Counted from the first letter of the stretch, positions 11,601 to 22,769 are shown. The stretch: DNA of 64,000 bases from Albugo candida (GCA_905220665.1 CAJNAR010000152.1:372001-436000); one strand, 5' to 3'. Numbers and translations: made by a program. The notes: a model not told the origin generated them from the sequence alone.

Positions 11601-12996
11601 TTCCTTCATCAATGACTTCTCGTAATGCATTACCTTCGCAGTATTCCATTTGTATATATAATTTCTCATACCGCTTCTTTTTATATTCGTGTGCTTTGAC
11701 CGATTTGTCCAAGGTTGTAGTACTTGCATCCACGTAGGCTTCCTCCAAGATATTCCAGTCTTTATCGTTATCACTGTGATGGGAGATGTTGTTATATGCA
11801 GACAAGTCCTCCCGGCTCTTATTCGTGTGGTCCGAATGACTCTTTCCGTAGCCTTTATGATTAGTCCCTTTACTGGATATGCGCTGAACACCATCAAAAT
11901 CAAAAAATCCTATTTCTTCCTCTTCTATATTCCAATAACGACTACTGTGCGTTCGTGTGTAGAGACTTTCCTCGTCCTCTTGATCTGTTTCAATTTCTTC
12001 TAATGCATGTCCGTCATCCCCTTCAATCCACGCTTGAAAGTATCGCACGATATGCCGATGCTGCATTCTCGAAATAGTTTTTACTTCTCTCAAAATCTTT
12101 TTCTTTGTCCTTGGATCATCAGCATCCAACTTGATTTTCTTTACGGCATACAGCTGACGATCCAGCCTATTCTGAGCTTTGACAACTTCTCCACCACCAC
12201 CACGACCGAGTAACCCAATTTCTTTAAAATCGTTTATGTACCGTGAAGTACTGCGCTCAACGTAATTATCTATCTCATCGGAAGAATCAGAGCTGTTGGA
12301 TTCATTGACAGAAATAGAGTCCTTCTTGTGATCAGAGTTCTCTTCACATTTCTCGTTGGTGTCGAGGTTCTTGGGCTTGTTCGCTTGTTTCAATTCGTTC
12401 CACTCACGCTTCTGTTTTCTTCGTTCCATTTCAATCGTTTCGACCAGTCGTTCAAACTGTATCCGTTCTTGTTCCTCCTGTCGATTTCGAGACTCCTCTT
12501 CTTCTTGTCGCATCTGTGCTTCCAATTGTTTCTTTCGAAGCATCATTTCATCGAAAAATGAGACATTCGGTCGGGTTGTATCTTGTTGTTGTGATGTGAT
12601 AAAATCTTTTGCATGCATAATCAAATCATAAATCATGACATCTCCTTTTTTCTGCTCGGCAAGTTCCAGTAATTCTTTCTCCAACTGAATTCTCTTTGAA
12701 TCCGGTAAGCCTCGGAGGATCTGGACCGAGATTTGAGGGATCCCCTCGACTGGATAGAGTTTACCCAAGTCAAAATCCAAAGTGATTAGTGTGCTTGCGT
12801 TCCCACCCTCGCAGAACGATTCCAAGGTAACAGAAAATATGTGAGTGTAGAGTGGTGTTGCAGATTTCAATATAAAGTCCGAGTCGAAAATTGCACGTAA
12901 AGCTTCGACTTCCTGTTCTTTTAGCTCTGATGCAAGTTGTATCGATTTATGATTGGGTGATGCTGAGGTGGCTTGCGTGTCTATCGGTGCGGTCAA
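8654..12996 (-). CDS. GCN2: GCN2-type eIF2-alpha kinase
   Basis: A two-exon gene, complement(join(8654..10678, 10732..12996)), 1429 aa, with a 53-nt intron (GTGAAT to TTCATAG). The domain order is that of GCN2, the amino-acid starvation sensor that phosphorylates eIF2-alpha. It has an N-terminal RWD domain (about residues 20-125, the Gcn1-binding module), then a charged coiled coil. The kinase follows, with glycine loop LLGRGGGGEVV, lysine in YAVKKIKL, an acidic Ser-rich insert typical of eIF2 kinases, IIHRDIKPSNIFLD, LGDFGLAV and FYRAPEQ. Next comes a histidyl-tRNA-synthetase-like domain (IFERHGATEHTTPLL, AEGGRYDSL) and a C-terminal region. The degenerate pseudokinase found between RWD and kinase in yeast and animal GCN2 is not visible, which explains the shorter length. 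A truncated copy with the 5' flank lies at 24.2-25.1 kb. Confidence 0.95.
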
Positions 12997-13245
12997 GAAG
13001 CCCAGCTTTCAAAGGGGTCGATCAATGAGAATCGTATATTGCTTACATTTCTTTTTACTTTTTTTCTTTCCCATAGTAAACGCACCCGAGAAAGATAAGG
13101 CAGTAGTGAAGCAATAATAAAGCGCTCGGTCAAGGGCGAGTGGCTGTATGACTCATTAAAGTATCATGAATATAAGGCTGTGTACCGGTATTAATGATGA
13201 AGCTGGAAAAATCAGAAGATTGGCAAATTGTATCGCTTCCAAATT
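12997..13245 (+). repeat. GCN2 5' flank, duplicated almost exactly at 24.83-25.08 kb
   Basis: The 249 bp immediately upstream of the GCN2 start codon recur at 24834-25083. By eye there is one substitution (TATTG against CATTG near 13037). Identity stops abruptly after TCGCTTCCAAATT. This stretch contains the GCN2 promoter and 5' UTR and has no convincing ORF. Confidence 0.85.
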
Positions 13246-13380
13246 CGAGCTGATGGCGTTTATATCATGAATAAGAGATTATAAAAACGAGGAGGCATTA
13301 TTTAGCCCCACCCTAATGGATAAATTGGAAATCGTGGCCTCTGATTGGTCTGAGAAAATGCAGCGGATAATCAAAATGAA

Positions 13381-13941
13381 TTTGATATGATTGGCTAATT
13401 TTATGCTTGCATAGTGCTAACGGACGCCTAGGTAAGGGACAATATGATAGCACTGCCCGCTACTTTTCGACGGCAACTATTTTGCGCTTAATTTTCAATT
13501 GTTCAGTTCGATTCGCGTTCGCGTTTGCTCGTTTGCTTGTTTGCGATCAGTCTTGTTAGACTATTTCATAGTTCACAGCTTGTTCACAGCACAAAAATAT
13601 TCTTTCCTGTAAACTGAGTCCTAATATTTCACTGTTTACGGGTCATTCATGACACAAAAAGCTTCTATTCTATAAAATTGGTCCTATGAATCCTGTTGTT
13701 GCACTTGAACATCTTCGTGCGTTGTGTCCTACCCTCCTGCAACGGCCACATCTTCTTCGCATGGACGCAATCAAGGCTGTTGCAACGAGCTCAAATTTCG
13801 ACGAATTTCTTGCGTCAATGATGCAGATAGTTGATTCCTTCGGGTCGATCCTGATGGTCTCCCACGCACTTACACAGATACTGGTACAAGGACAGCACTT
13901 GCAGCAGCTAGAGCGCCAAAATCTTAGCCAATCATATCAAA
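13381..13941. repeat. 18-bp perfect inverted repeat enclosing a small ORF
   Basis: TTTGATATGATTGGCTAA at 13381-13398 is the exact reverse complement of 13924-13941. The arms bracket about 525 bp that include most of an open frame on the plus strand (13686-13970, 94 codons, ATG start). That frame has no family resemblance that I recognise, and its last codons run through the right arm. The arrangement could be a small non-autonomous element or chance; no flanking target-site duplication was found. Confidence 0.4.
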
Positions 13942-14108
13942 CTGAGACGAGCTTAACGGTTCCCAAATAAAATTACAATAAAAAACTCGATTTCTACAAA
14001 ATTTGTACTACTTACTTCAAATCTACTGCTGCAGGTGTTGTTGGTGCTGTTGGTGCTGCTGTGCTTAAACTCTATTCTTGAGGGCAAATGTGAAACCGTT
14101 ACTAACTC

Positions 14109-15545
14109 TTACCATATGCAATTCCTATGTATCTTGTCCGCATACAAACTACAACATCGCGCACTTTTCAAACAACACGGTCGTTCAATGACGTCATAGC
14201 AGTACAAGTGGTCGTGGCCGACCTCGTCCAATATCGCGTGCACCACATCACCATTTTCCAACAGCTGTTGCTTCTTGACGGCAGGTTCTGGCATTGTGGT
14301 CTGTTCCTTGGCAGATTCGACAGCTTCGGCGAAGCACGGGAGCATCCAAAGCAGCAGTAACATGCTTAAACTTCGATGGAAGTCGCTTCGTTAAACTCGA
14401 TGGCCTACCACGCGTGCGCACTTGCACACGATCGCGAAAATCTGTCTCTGGGATAGCCATGCCATATTCGAGCACGATCATTGAAGGCATCCTCATACTC
14501 ATCAGCAATCCTCTTTAATGCTATCTCAATGCCGCCCAGCCTCAATATGAAATGGCATTGGTGGCTGTGCCGGCCACCAATGCTGATCAAAATCAGCAAC
14601 AGACAGTGGTATCACTTAATGAAGAAAAGCATGGGCGCAAGGATAGCCCATTGTCGACGTCAACAAGGCTACAAGCAAATTGAAGTTGCAGCTAGTTGCA
14701 GTAAAATGGCACTTGGTCGCAATTACTTGCACTTAGTCACAGTCTACAAACCTTGATAATATCGTTCATCACTAAGCCGCTGCTGGTTCTGCTGATGAGC
14801 GCGCAGACCTGCCACTGAATTCTTTTTCATTACCTCTGAGAACATGCAACCAAGCTGCATATTGACTATAGCCCGCTGCTTTGCATTTTGCTGCACAATG
14901 ACAGCAAGCTGTCCTTCGCAGGTACGGCGAACTGCTGAATCTACTGAGATTATATGTAGGGCACGACGGCATGCGAAAGACAATATATGTTTACGCAAGC
15001 GATGACGTCATGTAGAAATCGGGAAAAGAATCCAGTGAAGGAGTCAGTAGGCTTAGATTAGCACATGGTTGTGAACTAAGGACTTAATTGAACTTTTACT
15101 TTTCGTTTTACCAGCTCCGACACTACATTATACCACCTGCAATAAAGAAACTGTCAGATAATCATAACTACTGAAACAGAGATCCATTTTTGAGAGCAGC
15201 AGGGGCGCTCTATGTTACATTCCCATAATGACACTTATTATGCAGGAAAGCAGCAACAAAAAGCTCCTTGTAAACCAGCCAAGTTGTCTCAAGATAGCTC
15301 ATCGAAGCTGAAAGGAAAGCAGCATGCATTATTGAAAGTTGGGTCTCAATATCTGCAATGGCTGTGGCGGCAACAAGTTGGTTTCAGGCTTGGCTGAACT
15401 CCGGCAGGCTTCTGAGGATTGAAGTGCTGTCCTTTGCTTGGCAAGAATGTTCTTGCTGATGTGCCAGTGGCAAAGCAAACAAGATGCATTAGGAAACGTC
15501 TCTATAAGAGTTCTCATCAGCGCAAGAACCCCTGTGACAAAGGTG
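14109..15545 (-). pseudogene. Decayed Mutator-like (MULE) transposase
   Basis: Read on the minus strand, fragments in several frames keep the order of a MULE transposase. Near 15330-15540 is a segment with LALMRTLIETFPNA followed by CLLCHWHISKNILAK, the hallmark of the MULE core (FP-x-A, then LCxWHxxKN). Middle fragments around 14750-15000 have no clear motifs. Near 14250-14510 is a terminal zinc knuckle, CRICQGTDHNARTC (C-x2-C-x4-H-x4-C), as in FAR1/MULE proteins. Frames break repeatedly, so it is not functional. No long terminal inverted repeats were recognised. Confidence 0.7.
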
Positions 15546-15659
15546 AGTGCTGCATGATGTAGGCCACACCCTTGAGAATTTCTTTATAATGGCGCACTTC
15601 TCATAAGTAGTCTAAGGTAGTCTGCTTCCTCATAAAGCAGTATACGAAGGTGAAGGTGT

Positions 15660-16460
15660 TCTTTCACACAGCAGGACAAGTTACCTGAACAGCTCGGGCT
15701 GATCAACTAGTCGCTCATGGATTTTCAGCAATACTCTCGAATACAACTCTTCGAATCAATGGATCGGTCACGTATGTTGGACTCATGTGCTGGTGATTGA
15801 ATCACCTTAGTAAATCATAAACGCGCCCACTATGACATCGAGTAAAAAAAAATACGACAAAGAATAGTTGTCGTAATCAAAAACGATCTTTCCTTTTTCT
15901 TCTTTCCATTCACTTTATTTTTATTTAGTCTCTCGCCGAAATCGACCGATGAAATGGTTTTGAAATACCGGATGCGATGGAGCCAAAGTCGTCTGCAAGC
16001 AAAATATCAAGTTATTTGGCGTTCATATTGATTGGACAATCATGGGCACCATGCGAAGTCGATTGGACTGCATTTGGATGGAAATGTCGTTAGACTCGTT
16101 ACCCATTACATTGAGCGCGAGAATCTGTGTGATAACGCTCGACTATTGTTGCGGGACGCGCGTTCTGATTTTTCAAACTAGGCGATATGTCGTTGCTTGG
16201 CCTCGTCCCGAATTAGCTGACGTTGTGCGTTCACAGCTGTGATTGCTTCTCCTTGCAGTTCTTCACTGTTAAAACCATAAACGAGAGACAATGGTGCGAT
16301 AGGGAACACAACTTCCAAGCGAATATCGATAATCTGGATAAGGACATCCTTCTGGTCTATCATATTGTTTACATCATGCGGTAGCGTTGGCGCGTTGAAT
16401 TTGGCATATTTTGCATGAGATTTCGGCCATAGGTTTTTCAATGATTACGTGCATATTGGG
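15660..16460 (-). pseudogene. Dead copy of the CCCH-Abitram gene
   Basis: This stretch is homologous to 59740-60540, where an intact CCCH-Abitram gene lies on the same strand. Recognisable pieces include the helix EELQGEAITAVNAQRQLIRD (16178-16280), and the starts of the first two Abitram exons near 16030-16160 and 15960. The copy is broken by frameshifts, by an A-rich insertion near 15845, by loss of the CCCH cysteine pattern around 16350, and by absence of the last exon. It is part of the larger duplication 15.66-21.66 kb. Confidence 0.75.
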
Positions 16461-17662
16461 TGGCCGTCTTGTGTGTTACAATTGACAATCGCATAGTCAT
16501 TATCCTTTCTCCCACGGCTTGTAAGACCTCATTGCTGCCTCTGTTTATGAATCATACGCGCACCAATTGCCACAAATCAATTAATGTTGCCTTAAATTGG
16601 AATTTAGACTTTCCGATTCCTCCTCATCTCATTGAGCGCAAAAAACCCACATTTTTCTTACAAAGCGAGATACTAAAAATAAGAAACTTGCACATGACGT
16701 CGAGCAATGCCATCAAATCAATCGTGTCAGCTCGTTCGATTGGATTTGTTCTGGTAGAATAAAGCTCCAGTAACTCGTGAAGGAGAAAGACGCTCGCATG
16801 TAAAAAGCACGCTTCAAAAACAAGCGCTCTGAGCTTTGATAGCGGGGCTCGCGAGAACGACCTTGCCGAAGCTATTCTGCAGAAAAGTGGACCTACGACT
16901 ATTACATGAAGATGAGCGAGCACGACAACGGACGGCCGTATTGAATGCTTCAAAAATGAATCCCAGAAGTAGATTACACAACAAATTATCATGAGAAATT
17001 GGTGGTCGATGCGTTGTACATGCATCTCAGCTTTCGTGTATGCGATTTGCTCCTGACAACAGCAAGATGTAGGGCATTATCTCGCTTAAAGAAAATGAGA
17101 TCAGCAGGACACACAGAACGGATGGAAAGAATATATACTGGATAACTACCGAGAAGAAGACCAGAAGAGCAGTGAGATGAACAGAAAAAGTTATTGAAGA
17201 AAACCTGCAACTGGATTATACCTTATTTTGAATTGCTGTAGACATCTATTTCTCTTTATTAGCTGCTCGCTGAATAATTGTGTTGAACCGCCTGAATAAG
17301 CGACGCTAATATTGCAACTGAGCAGACCTGTTTTTGATCTGCAATATCACGCAGTTTAGACAGGTTTTAACCGAACATAGATCGTCTATTACTAATCTTG
17401 CAAAGTTGCATAACAAGACAGCCTCTCAGAATGGATGGCGGTACTGATACCTGTCATTCCAACACACATGTGACATGTTGTATCATTCATTCAACTACAG
17501 CACTCGCTTGTGTACCCATATCAGCCGCCGGCTACTAATAGAAATATCTCATTACATACTATGTCAGTGTAAACACCTGTATATGTCGATATTGCTTTTT
17601 TTTATAAGAGACGAACATTTGTGTTGCATGTAGGATTCCTTGCAAGTCTAGAAGAAAGTACG
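16460..17662. other. Non-coding part of the duplication, 5' of the CRN gene
   Basis: This 1.2-kb interval is similar to 60540-61871 but no open frame is conserved between the two copies, so I see no gene in it. The last 80 bp before the CRN start (GACGAACATTTGTGTTGCAT) are particularly well shared and are likely promoter or 5' UTR. Confidence 0.55.
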
Positions 17663-19399
17663 ATGGTCGAGCTGACGCTTACTTGTCTTCTTATTGGTGA
17701 TGGAGGGGTCGTTGGGATTGAAATTGACGAGCATAAGCTTGTGGCAATTTTGAAGAATGAAATCGCGAGAAATATACAGAATAGTATCACATGTGATGCG
17801 AAAGACTTGAAGCTTTACTTAGCCAAGGTGAATGGTAACTGGCTGAGAGAAGCTGAGCAAATTGCAAGGCATCTGAAAAAAGGGGGGCGCTCGCAAGAAA
17901 TCGATGCTCTCCTCTCTGAAGATAATGAAATGTTGAGTTCATATCAATTGAGGGACAGCGCGTACGGCTTCCCATTGAGTGATATGGAAAAGAGAAGCGG
18001 AGATATCCATGTTCTGGTACAACTTCCACTAAGAACTTCGAAGCGACGCAAGGAAGTTCATGACGTCACGGGTGCATACGTGCAGCAATTGATCAAAGAC
18101 GTCGACGTCCTAGCCCTTGATACGATTTCGAAATTGACCGCCTTCCTATCATCCTCTTTACCAGTAAAATATCCGACATCTATTATGGGTTTGGTTACGG
18201 CATATCCAGATGTGTTTGAATTTTCTGAAGACCGCTCTATTGCGCTCAGTTTTTTTCCACATATCTTTTTCAAACAGTATAATTTCTCGGACACAGAGAA
18301 CTCTAACATCAGCATTTGGGACAGTGTTTTTCGCGAACCAATTGAGCAGCTCGCAGCTTGTTCACGAGTCGACCTAAAGTTTGGTAGAAATCAGGTGGAT
18401 CAGTCGGCAACTTCAAAAAAGAAGAAACCTGATTTTTTGGTTTGGTTAAGCAATGCTCTGGTTTTTAAAGGGGAAGAAAAAGCTTCATCTTCGGATTTCA
18501 ATATAGCTGAAAGAGAGCTCATCAAAAAAATGAAATTGATGCCATTGTTATTGTTCGGAAATATGCCATATCTTTTCGCTTACGGCGCAGCCAAGTATTA
18601 TGTCCGCTTCTCTGCGATCGATCGCTCCTTGAATATTAGCCCGATATCCCTCAAATTTGACTTAAGGAACCATCAGGATCGGATGGCATGTACCGTGATC
18701 TCAATCAACATATTTCGTCTTCTGTACCATTACACGAAGCTAATACCTGAAGGTGTTCTGCCTCTTTATCAACCAAGGCTAAGGCACAATGGCACTGTCA
18801 CACTCTACGAAGACCATCTGTTCAAAGAACTCTATCGTGAACCTTACAATCTTGACGCATTGATTGGTATATATGATGCAATTCGGCAGAACAAGATACA
18901 GTGTACAATCCGTCTCGTAATGAGAAAAGGGTTAAAATTCAAGCTTGAGCCAGTCGGATTTACAAAATTGCCAGCAAGCGACCTGGAGCTAATAGCTGCT
19001 TTGGTATGTGTCGCGCGTGCCCTTGTTGGTTTACACAAGTTAGGATATGTGCATAGGGATGTCCGATGGCCGAACATTCTGTGCCTGGGAATTGATGTGT
19101 TTATTTTGATAGACTTTGAGAGCGCTGGATATGACGGCGGCTCAGTTCCTGAAACATTTTTGGAAGCAAAAGCTCTCGATCCCCTTATACGTCAAGATCC
19201 ACAGCGTGTATATCGATCATGTCATGATATGTATCAGTTCGGTAAATTGATTGAAGACACTAAAAGTGAGTCACTTATCAGATTGAGGATGAATTTGACA
19301 AATCGGAATGCTGGAGAAAGATATACTGCAGAGGAAGTATTAAAGATTCTTATAGACTTGCAGTCAAGCGTCTCTCAGCCATTGGCCAAGACGTACTAG
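17663..19399 (+). CDS. Crinkler (CRN)-type effector with nuclease-like and kinase-like domains
   Basis: A single-exon gene of 578 aa. An in-frame upstream frame exists, but the ATG at 17663 aligns with CRN starts. Residues 1-55 form the ubiquitin-like CRN header ending in LYLAK (51-55), a variant of LFLAK known from Pythium and Albugo relatives. The header region closes with HVLVQLP at 116-122, matching the conserved HVLVVVP. Around residues 225-275 is a PD-(D/E)xK-like pattern (PD at 256-257, ExK at 271-273) expected of restriction-endonuclease folds. The C-terminal part has a protein-kinase-like core with HRD at 464-466 (HRDVRWPN) and an IDFE in place of DFG. CRN proteins are delivered into host cells and many act in the nucleus. 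No signal peptide is obvious, which is common for CRNs. Nuclease and kinase activity are inferences from motifs only. Confidence 0.85.
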   Translation: MVELTLTCLLIGDGGVVGIEIDEHKLVAILKNEIARNIQNSITCDAKDLKLYLAKVNGNWLREAEQIARHLKKGGRSQEIDALLSEDNEMLSSYQLRDSAYGFPLSDMEKRSGDIHVLVQLPLRTSKRRKEVHDVTGAYVQQLIKDVDVLALDTISKLTAFLSSSLPVKYPTSIMGLVTAYPDVFEFSEDRSIALSFFPHIFFKQYNFSDTENSNISIWDSVFREPIEQLAACSRVDLKFGRNQVDQSATSKKKKPDFLVWLSNALVFKGEEKASSSDFNIAERELIKKMKLMPLLLFGNMPYLFAYGAAKYYVRFSAIDRSLNISPISLKFDLRNHQDRMACTVISINIFRLLYHYTKLIPEGVLPLYQPRLRHNGTVTLYEDHLFKELYREPYNLDALIGIYDAIRQNKIQCTIRLVMRKGLKFKLEPVGFTKLPASDLELIAALVCVARALVGLHKLGYVHRDVRWPNILCLGIDVFILIDFESAGYDGGSVPETFLEAKALDPLIRQDPQRVYRSCHDMYQFGKLIEDTKSESLIRLRMNLTNRNAGERYTAEEVLKILIDLQSSVSQPLAKTY

Positions 19400-20394
19400 A
19401 AACGTGGCCGTGTGCCTACAAATGCAAAATCGCATTCAAAAGTTGAATAATCTCAAAAGTTGATGCATATTGCACTCTTGTTTTTCTCTCCAAGTCGCTA
19501 GGACTCAAACCTAACAATATAATAATGTTTGCTATATAATCACAAGGTGCATCGGTTGCACAAGTAACAAAAGGGAACAGGTTATTGGTCTCAGCAACCC
19601 AATCAGATTCGGATACTACCCTACCACACCTTTTAATTGGCTAATCTCCTGTTTATACTTGGGAATGCGCAAAATATATTTCGACTCCCTACCAAGTTTT
19701 CCTCGTTCACACCTTACATCGCCCTTTCCAAGGAAATCAGTCTCTGGTCCCCCGTTGATGAGGCAACGTAGAATTTCTTGAACAATATGCATGTTGGAAT
19801 CACGTATTGAGTCAATTTGTAACGCTGATGCAGCGGTTATCCTTCAGATCATCCTAAACGTTATTTGAACCCTCCAGTGGTGGAGGCTTGCATATCTGGA
19901 TGTTGCAATCAGTCAAGTAAAGGAAATTGCCAGGGTAAAATTGTCCTTCTGGTTGCGATTGAAGCTTCAAACACTAGTTTTAGAGGGCTCACCACTTAAG
20001 GTCGACGTATTCGTAGCGGCTTGGGATTATCAACTTTTTCTGTTCCTGAATTAGTTTGAAGATCGACGCTGCTATTCTTATCAAGTTTTGAAATCAGCGA
20101 TATCAGCTGAAATAATCTAGTTTTCACGAGCTAAATCCAAGCACAACATTTTGATTCCGTTCTTAGTAGATTAGACGTCGGCATAAAGTAGCGCCACGGA
20201 AACAATTGTAGTCATGAATCTTTGTCGCAATAAGCACTTAAGTTTTGGATATTTGTCAACGCACAATTGCACGAAGACTGGACTGTGATTTAGATCCGTC
20301 GCGCCTTATCTACATTGCTACAAGAGAGAAATGGCATCGTTTTCCTCTCGATCTAGTTTTCATGTTCTTGGCACGTTAGGAGAAAATTGCAAAT
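19400..20394. other. No gene recognised
   Basis: One kilobase downstream of the CRN gene shows no reading frame, repeat partner or RNA gene that I can support. It is AT-rich with frequent stops on both strands. Confidence 0.5.
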
Positions 20395-21048
20395 ATGGGG
20401 TCGTCGGTATCAACACTGCGCCATGAATTAGCACACTCCATTTGGATGAATGAATTTGTTGGTCTAGTGGTCCAGTTGATGGACGAATATTTTAATACTC
20501 ACAGTTTTCTACATTTGATAAGCTCAAGTGCGGTCCACCTGTTCACCGATGAGCTTTTTCAATGTCAAAGAATGTTACACCCATACATTCTCCTGCATAA
20601 CGTCTTTTATCGGTCCGTTCCGTGTGATTACAAGCTACAATATATCTTTACATTTCTTTTGGTTGTGGACGTAAATTGTAGAAAATGGAAACCGAAAAAC
20701 GAGGAGTTGAATCGTCAGATGATGAGTTGATAAAGCCCCAGGCAAAAAATGTTCAAAGACCGGAAATTGATAATGACGATGCACTTATCGGAAAAGAAGA
20801 GGTCGTAGATTTCCAGAACGAAGAAGAAGACGAGGAGGGGAGTGTGGAAGAGCAGAGGAGAACGATGAAACCATCGACGATGAAGAAGGCACAAATGAGG
20901 AAGAGGATGAAATAACGATGAAGAGGGGGTAAATGCTCTTATAGCTGGAGCCGGAGCCAAAGACGAAATGGTGAAGAGGGTGGTGACGGCGATGACGAAG
21001 AAGAAGATGGTAATGAAGATAATTGGGAGCAGAATATGTCTGATTAAC
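20395..21048 (+). pseudogene. Decayed gene for an acidic protein, family unknown
   Basis: An ATG at 20395 opens 111 codons beginning MGSSVSTLRHELAHSI. An overlapping frame starting at 20685 encodes an acidic protein (DDALIGKEEVVDFQNEEEDEE). Acidic coding continues in other frames to a stop near 21042, as EEEDGNEDNWEQNMSD. At least two frame changes are needed to join these pieces, so this is probably a broken gene rather than an expressed one. I do not recognise the family. It lies in the 1.8 kb present in duplication copy A and absent from copy B. Confidence 0.35.
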
Positions 21049-21189
21049 ATCGAATCAAAGTTAGTTGTCTTCGGTGTTCAAAGCCGAAAATCACCGACAT
21101 TCCTAGGGATTCCAGGTAACAGATTGAGCTTCTTTTTTTTGCTAGTTAAGCAAATGATGCATCGACACTTTGCAAAGATTCTCTCGACA

Positions 21190-21660
21190 GATACTCAAAC
21201 GATTCCGACATTCGTACTCCTCAATTTATCTCAAGAGAAATCCTGATTTATTGCTGCTGATACTCAAAGTCTAATCGAATCCACACTTTGTATTTTTATA
21301 TTCGCGTGCTCGTGACATCTCCATTCATACCAACCGATTGACATGCAGAATAAGAGTAGCACCAACGGCTTCTTCTCCAACTAACACAACAATGCGTCCA
21401 CCAAGTACTCTTCTGCTGCGTATTTGGCACTTCTAATTGCTAACCTAATACTTTTATGTTTTATTTCACCAAAACATTGGAACAAAACATTGTGGATCCG
21501 TCTGTCTGCGATCCTGTACAATATATGTATATGCCTCCTTCATGCTGCTACGCTCGCAAAGCTTGTTCTCGCGGTACTGTGCCGTCGACATTCTAAACCG
21601 TTTGAGCTGGAATTTATCGCAGGATCTTCATTGATCCCTGGATGATTTAGCATAAAGGTA
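21190..21660 (+). repeat. Distal repeat of duplication copy A
   Basis: This segment resembles 63480-63940. Shared landmarks are GACATTCGTAC near 21207, TTTATTTCACCAA near 21460, and GCTACGCTCGCAAAGC followed by GTTCTCGCGGTACTGTGCCG near 21548. No function is apparent. Confidence 0.6.
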
Positions 21661-21664
21661 TCTC

Positions 21665-22430
21665 TTAGAAATCACGTGCAAAATGCCGATTAGAAGCCAT
21701 GATGCTCAGACACACATGCGGGACTTTTGTATTAATATTCATGCAGCTGTATGGGAGGGAATCTCTTCGATTTAGTCCTTCACCACAATTGGAGATGATG
21801 TAATTGTAGTTCTTATCAAATTCGTTCAAAGTAATTTCGTCTCGTTTACAAAACGCTGACGGCAGCATACAATCGCATACTTCAACTGTGATCCTTTGCC
21901 TTTTGAAAATAGTGCATGCTGCTGGCGAAAAGCCAAACAAAGTTAGTGCTTTATGGGTGGCGCTCTGTAAGACTTCATAGCGCGGTCATAGAAGCATGAA
22001 TTCCTGGAAAGTATGTCAATCTCTTCCGGTGTCACTATCTCTCCACTGATGATGACTGCAGTGTGTAATCTGCACCAATCGGGTGCTTGGTCAAGTCGTT
22101 GAGCATGGGAATTTGTCGACCGTCACGGCGGGTCACGGATAAGGTATACTTTCGATACCTTTAAGCCATTGCCTTATAAAGCTGTGATACCTCGAATCTG
22201 CCGAGCTTCGCAATAAATCCATGACTCATGACACTTTAATTGCTCGGGATCGAGTCGCGAGAGTGCAGACCACCTGGTTTACGACTTCGTGCGTTCAAAC
22301 AGAAACTGATTGAATGCCACTTTGTAGTATGCGTCCAGCAAGCGATCAGCAACTTAACCCATAATCTTGACGGAGGACGTAATAAACGCTGATCAGTAAT
22401 GTGCTTTTATGGGTAGAAAGCAGTACCCTA
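21665..22430 (-). pseudogene. Decayed coding sequence, family unknown
   Basis: On the minus strand several short open stretches read like protein: LDPEQLKCHESWIYCEARQ near 22200, IVTPEEIDILSRNSCFYDRA near 22000, and a 91-codon frame at 21665-21940 with seven cysteines. They lie in different frames with stops between them, and no splice sites join them cleanly. I do not recognise the family. Confidence 0.3.
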
Positions 22431-22617
22431 CCAAAAAGTATTTCGTTTTTGTTTATAAACGCTTTGAAAGCATCACTATATCCAGACTCTATTAACGATC
22501 AAAAACACTTCAAAGCACTTCATGATGTATCTCGATAAAATTGCTTGTATAAATTCTATACTGCAAATCAACTTGCAACAAAAGCCTTGGTTCGGCAAGA
22601 AGAGATCCGAATTAAAA

Positions 22618-22663
22618 CGTGAGCGCACATTAAAAGCTCGTAGTTGGATTTCTGATTCGAGCG
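22618..22663 (+). rRNA. Fragment of 18S rRNA (not functional)
   Basis: The stretch contains GCTCGTAGTTGGATTTCTG preceded by TTAAAA and followed within 12 nt by CCGGTCCGC. This matches the universally conserved segment of eukaryotic 18S rRNA just downstream of the 530-loop region. The match is too long to be chance but lasts only about 45 nt, so it is a relic. A weaker resemblance to another 18S segment occurs near 22820-22855. Confidence 0.6.
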
Positions 22664-22769
22664 TCCGGTCCGCTTCTTTTAGGAGAAGATGAGCTTCAAA
22701 TATGGTCATATCGTCAAACGACCTTACTCCTGGGTCGATACGAACTGATGACCACTTTTTGTGCATGTA

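Larger units (their letters stand above)
15660..21660. repeat. Duplication copy A (partner of 59.74-63.94 kb)
   Basis: Long colinear similarity links this block with 59740-63940: the CCCH-Abitram region, about 1.2 kb of non-coding DNA, the CRN gene with its 5' flank, and a distal repeat (21190-21660). Between the CRN end and the distal repeat, copy A has about 1.8 kb (including the acidic decayed ORF) that is reduced to about 0.2 kb in copy B. Identity is visibly lower than in the GCN2 5' flank pair, so this duplication is older. Confidence 0.75.

Noticed and set aside
19495..19520. tRNA-like T arm (GGTTTGAGTCC on the minus strand)
   Set aside because: There is no A-box, anticodon arm or acceptor stem pairing, so it is not a tRNA.
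22476..22766. 96-codon minus-strand frame
   Set aside because: It overlaps the 18S rRNA fragment on the other strand and shows no family; rRNA-derived DNA often yields such spurious frames.
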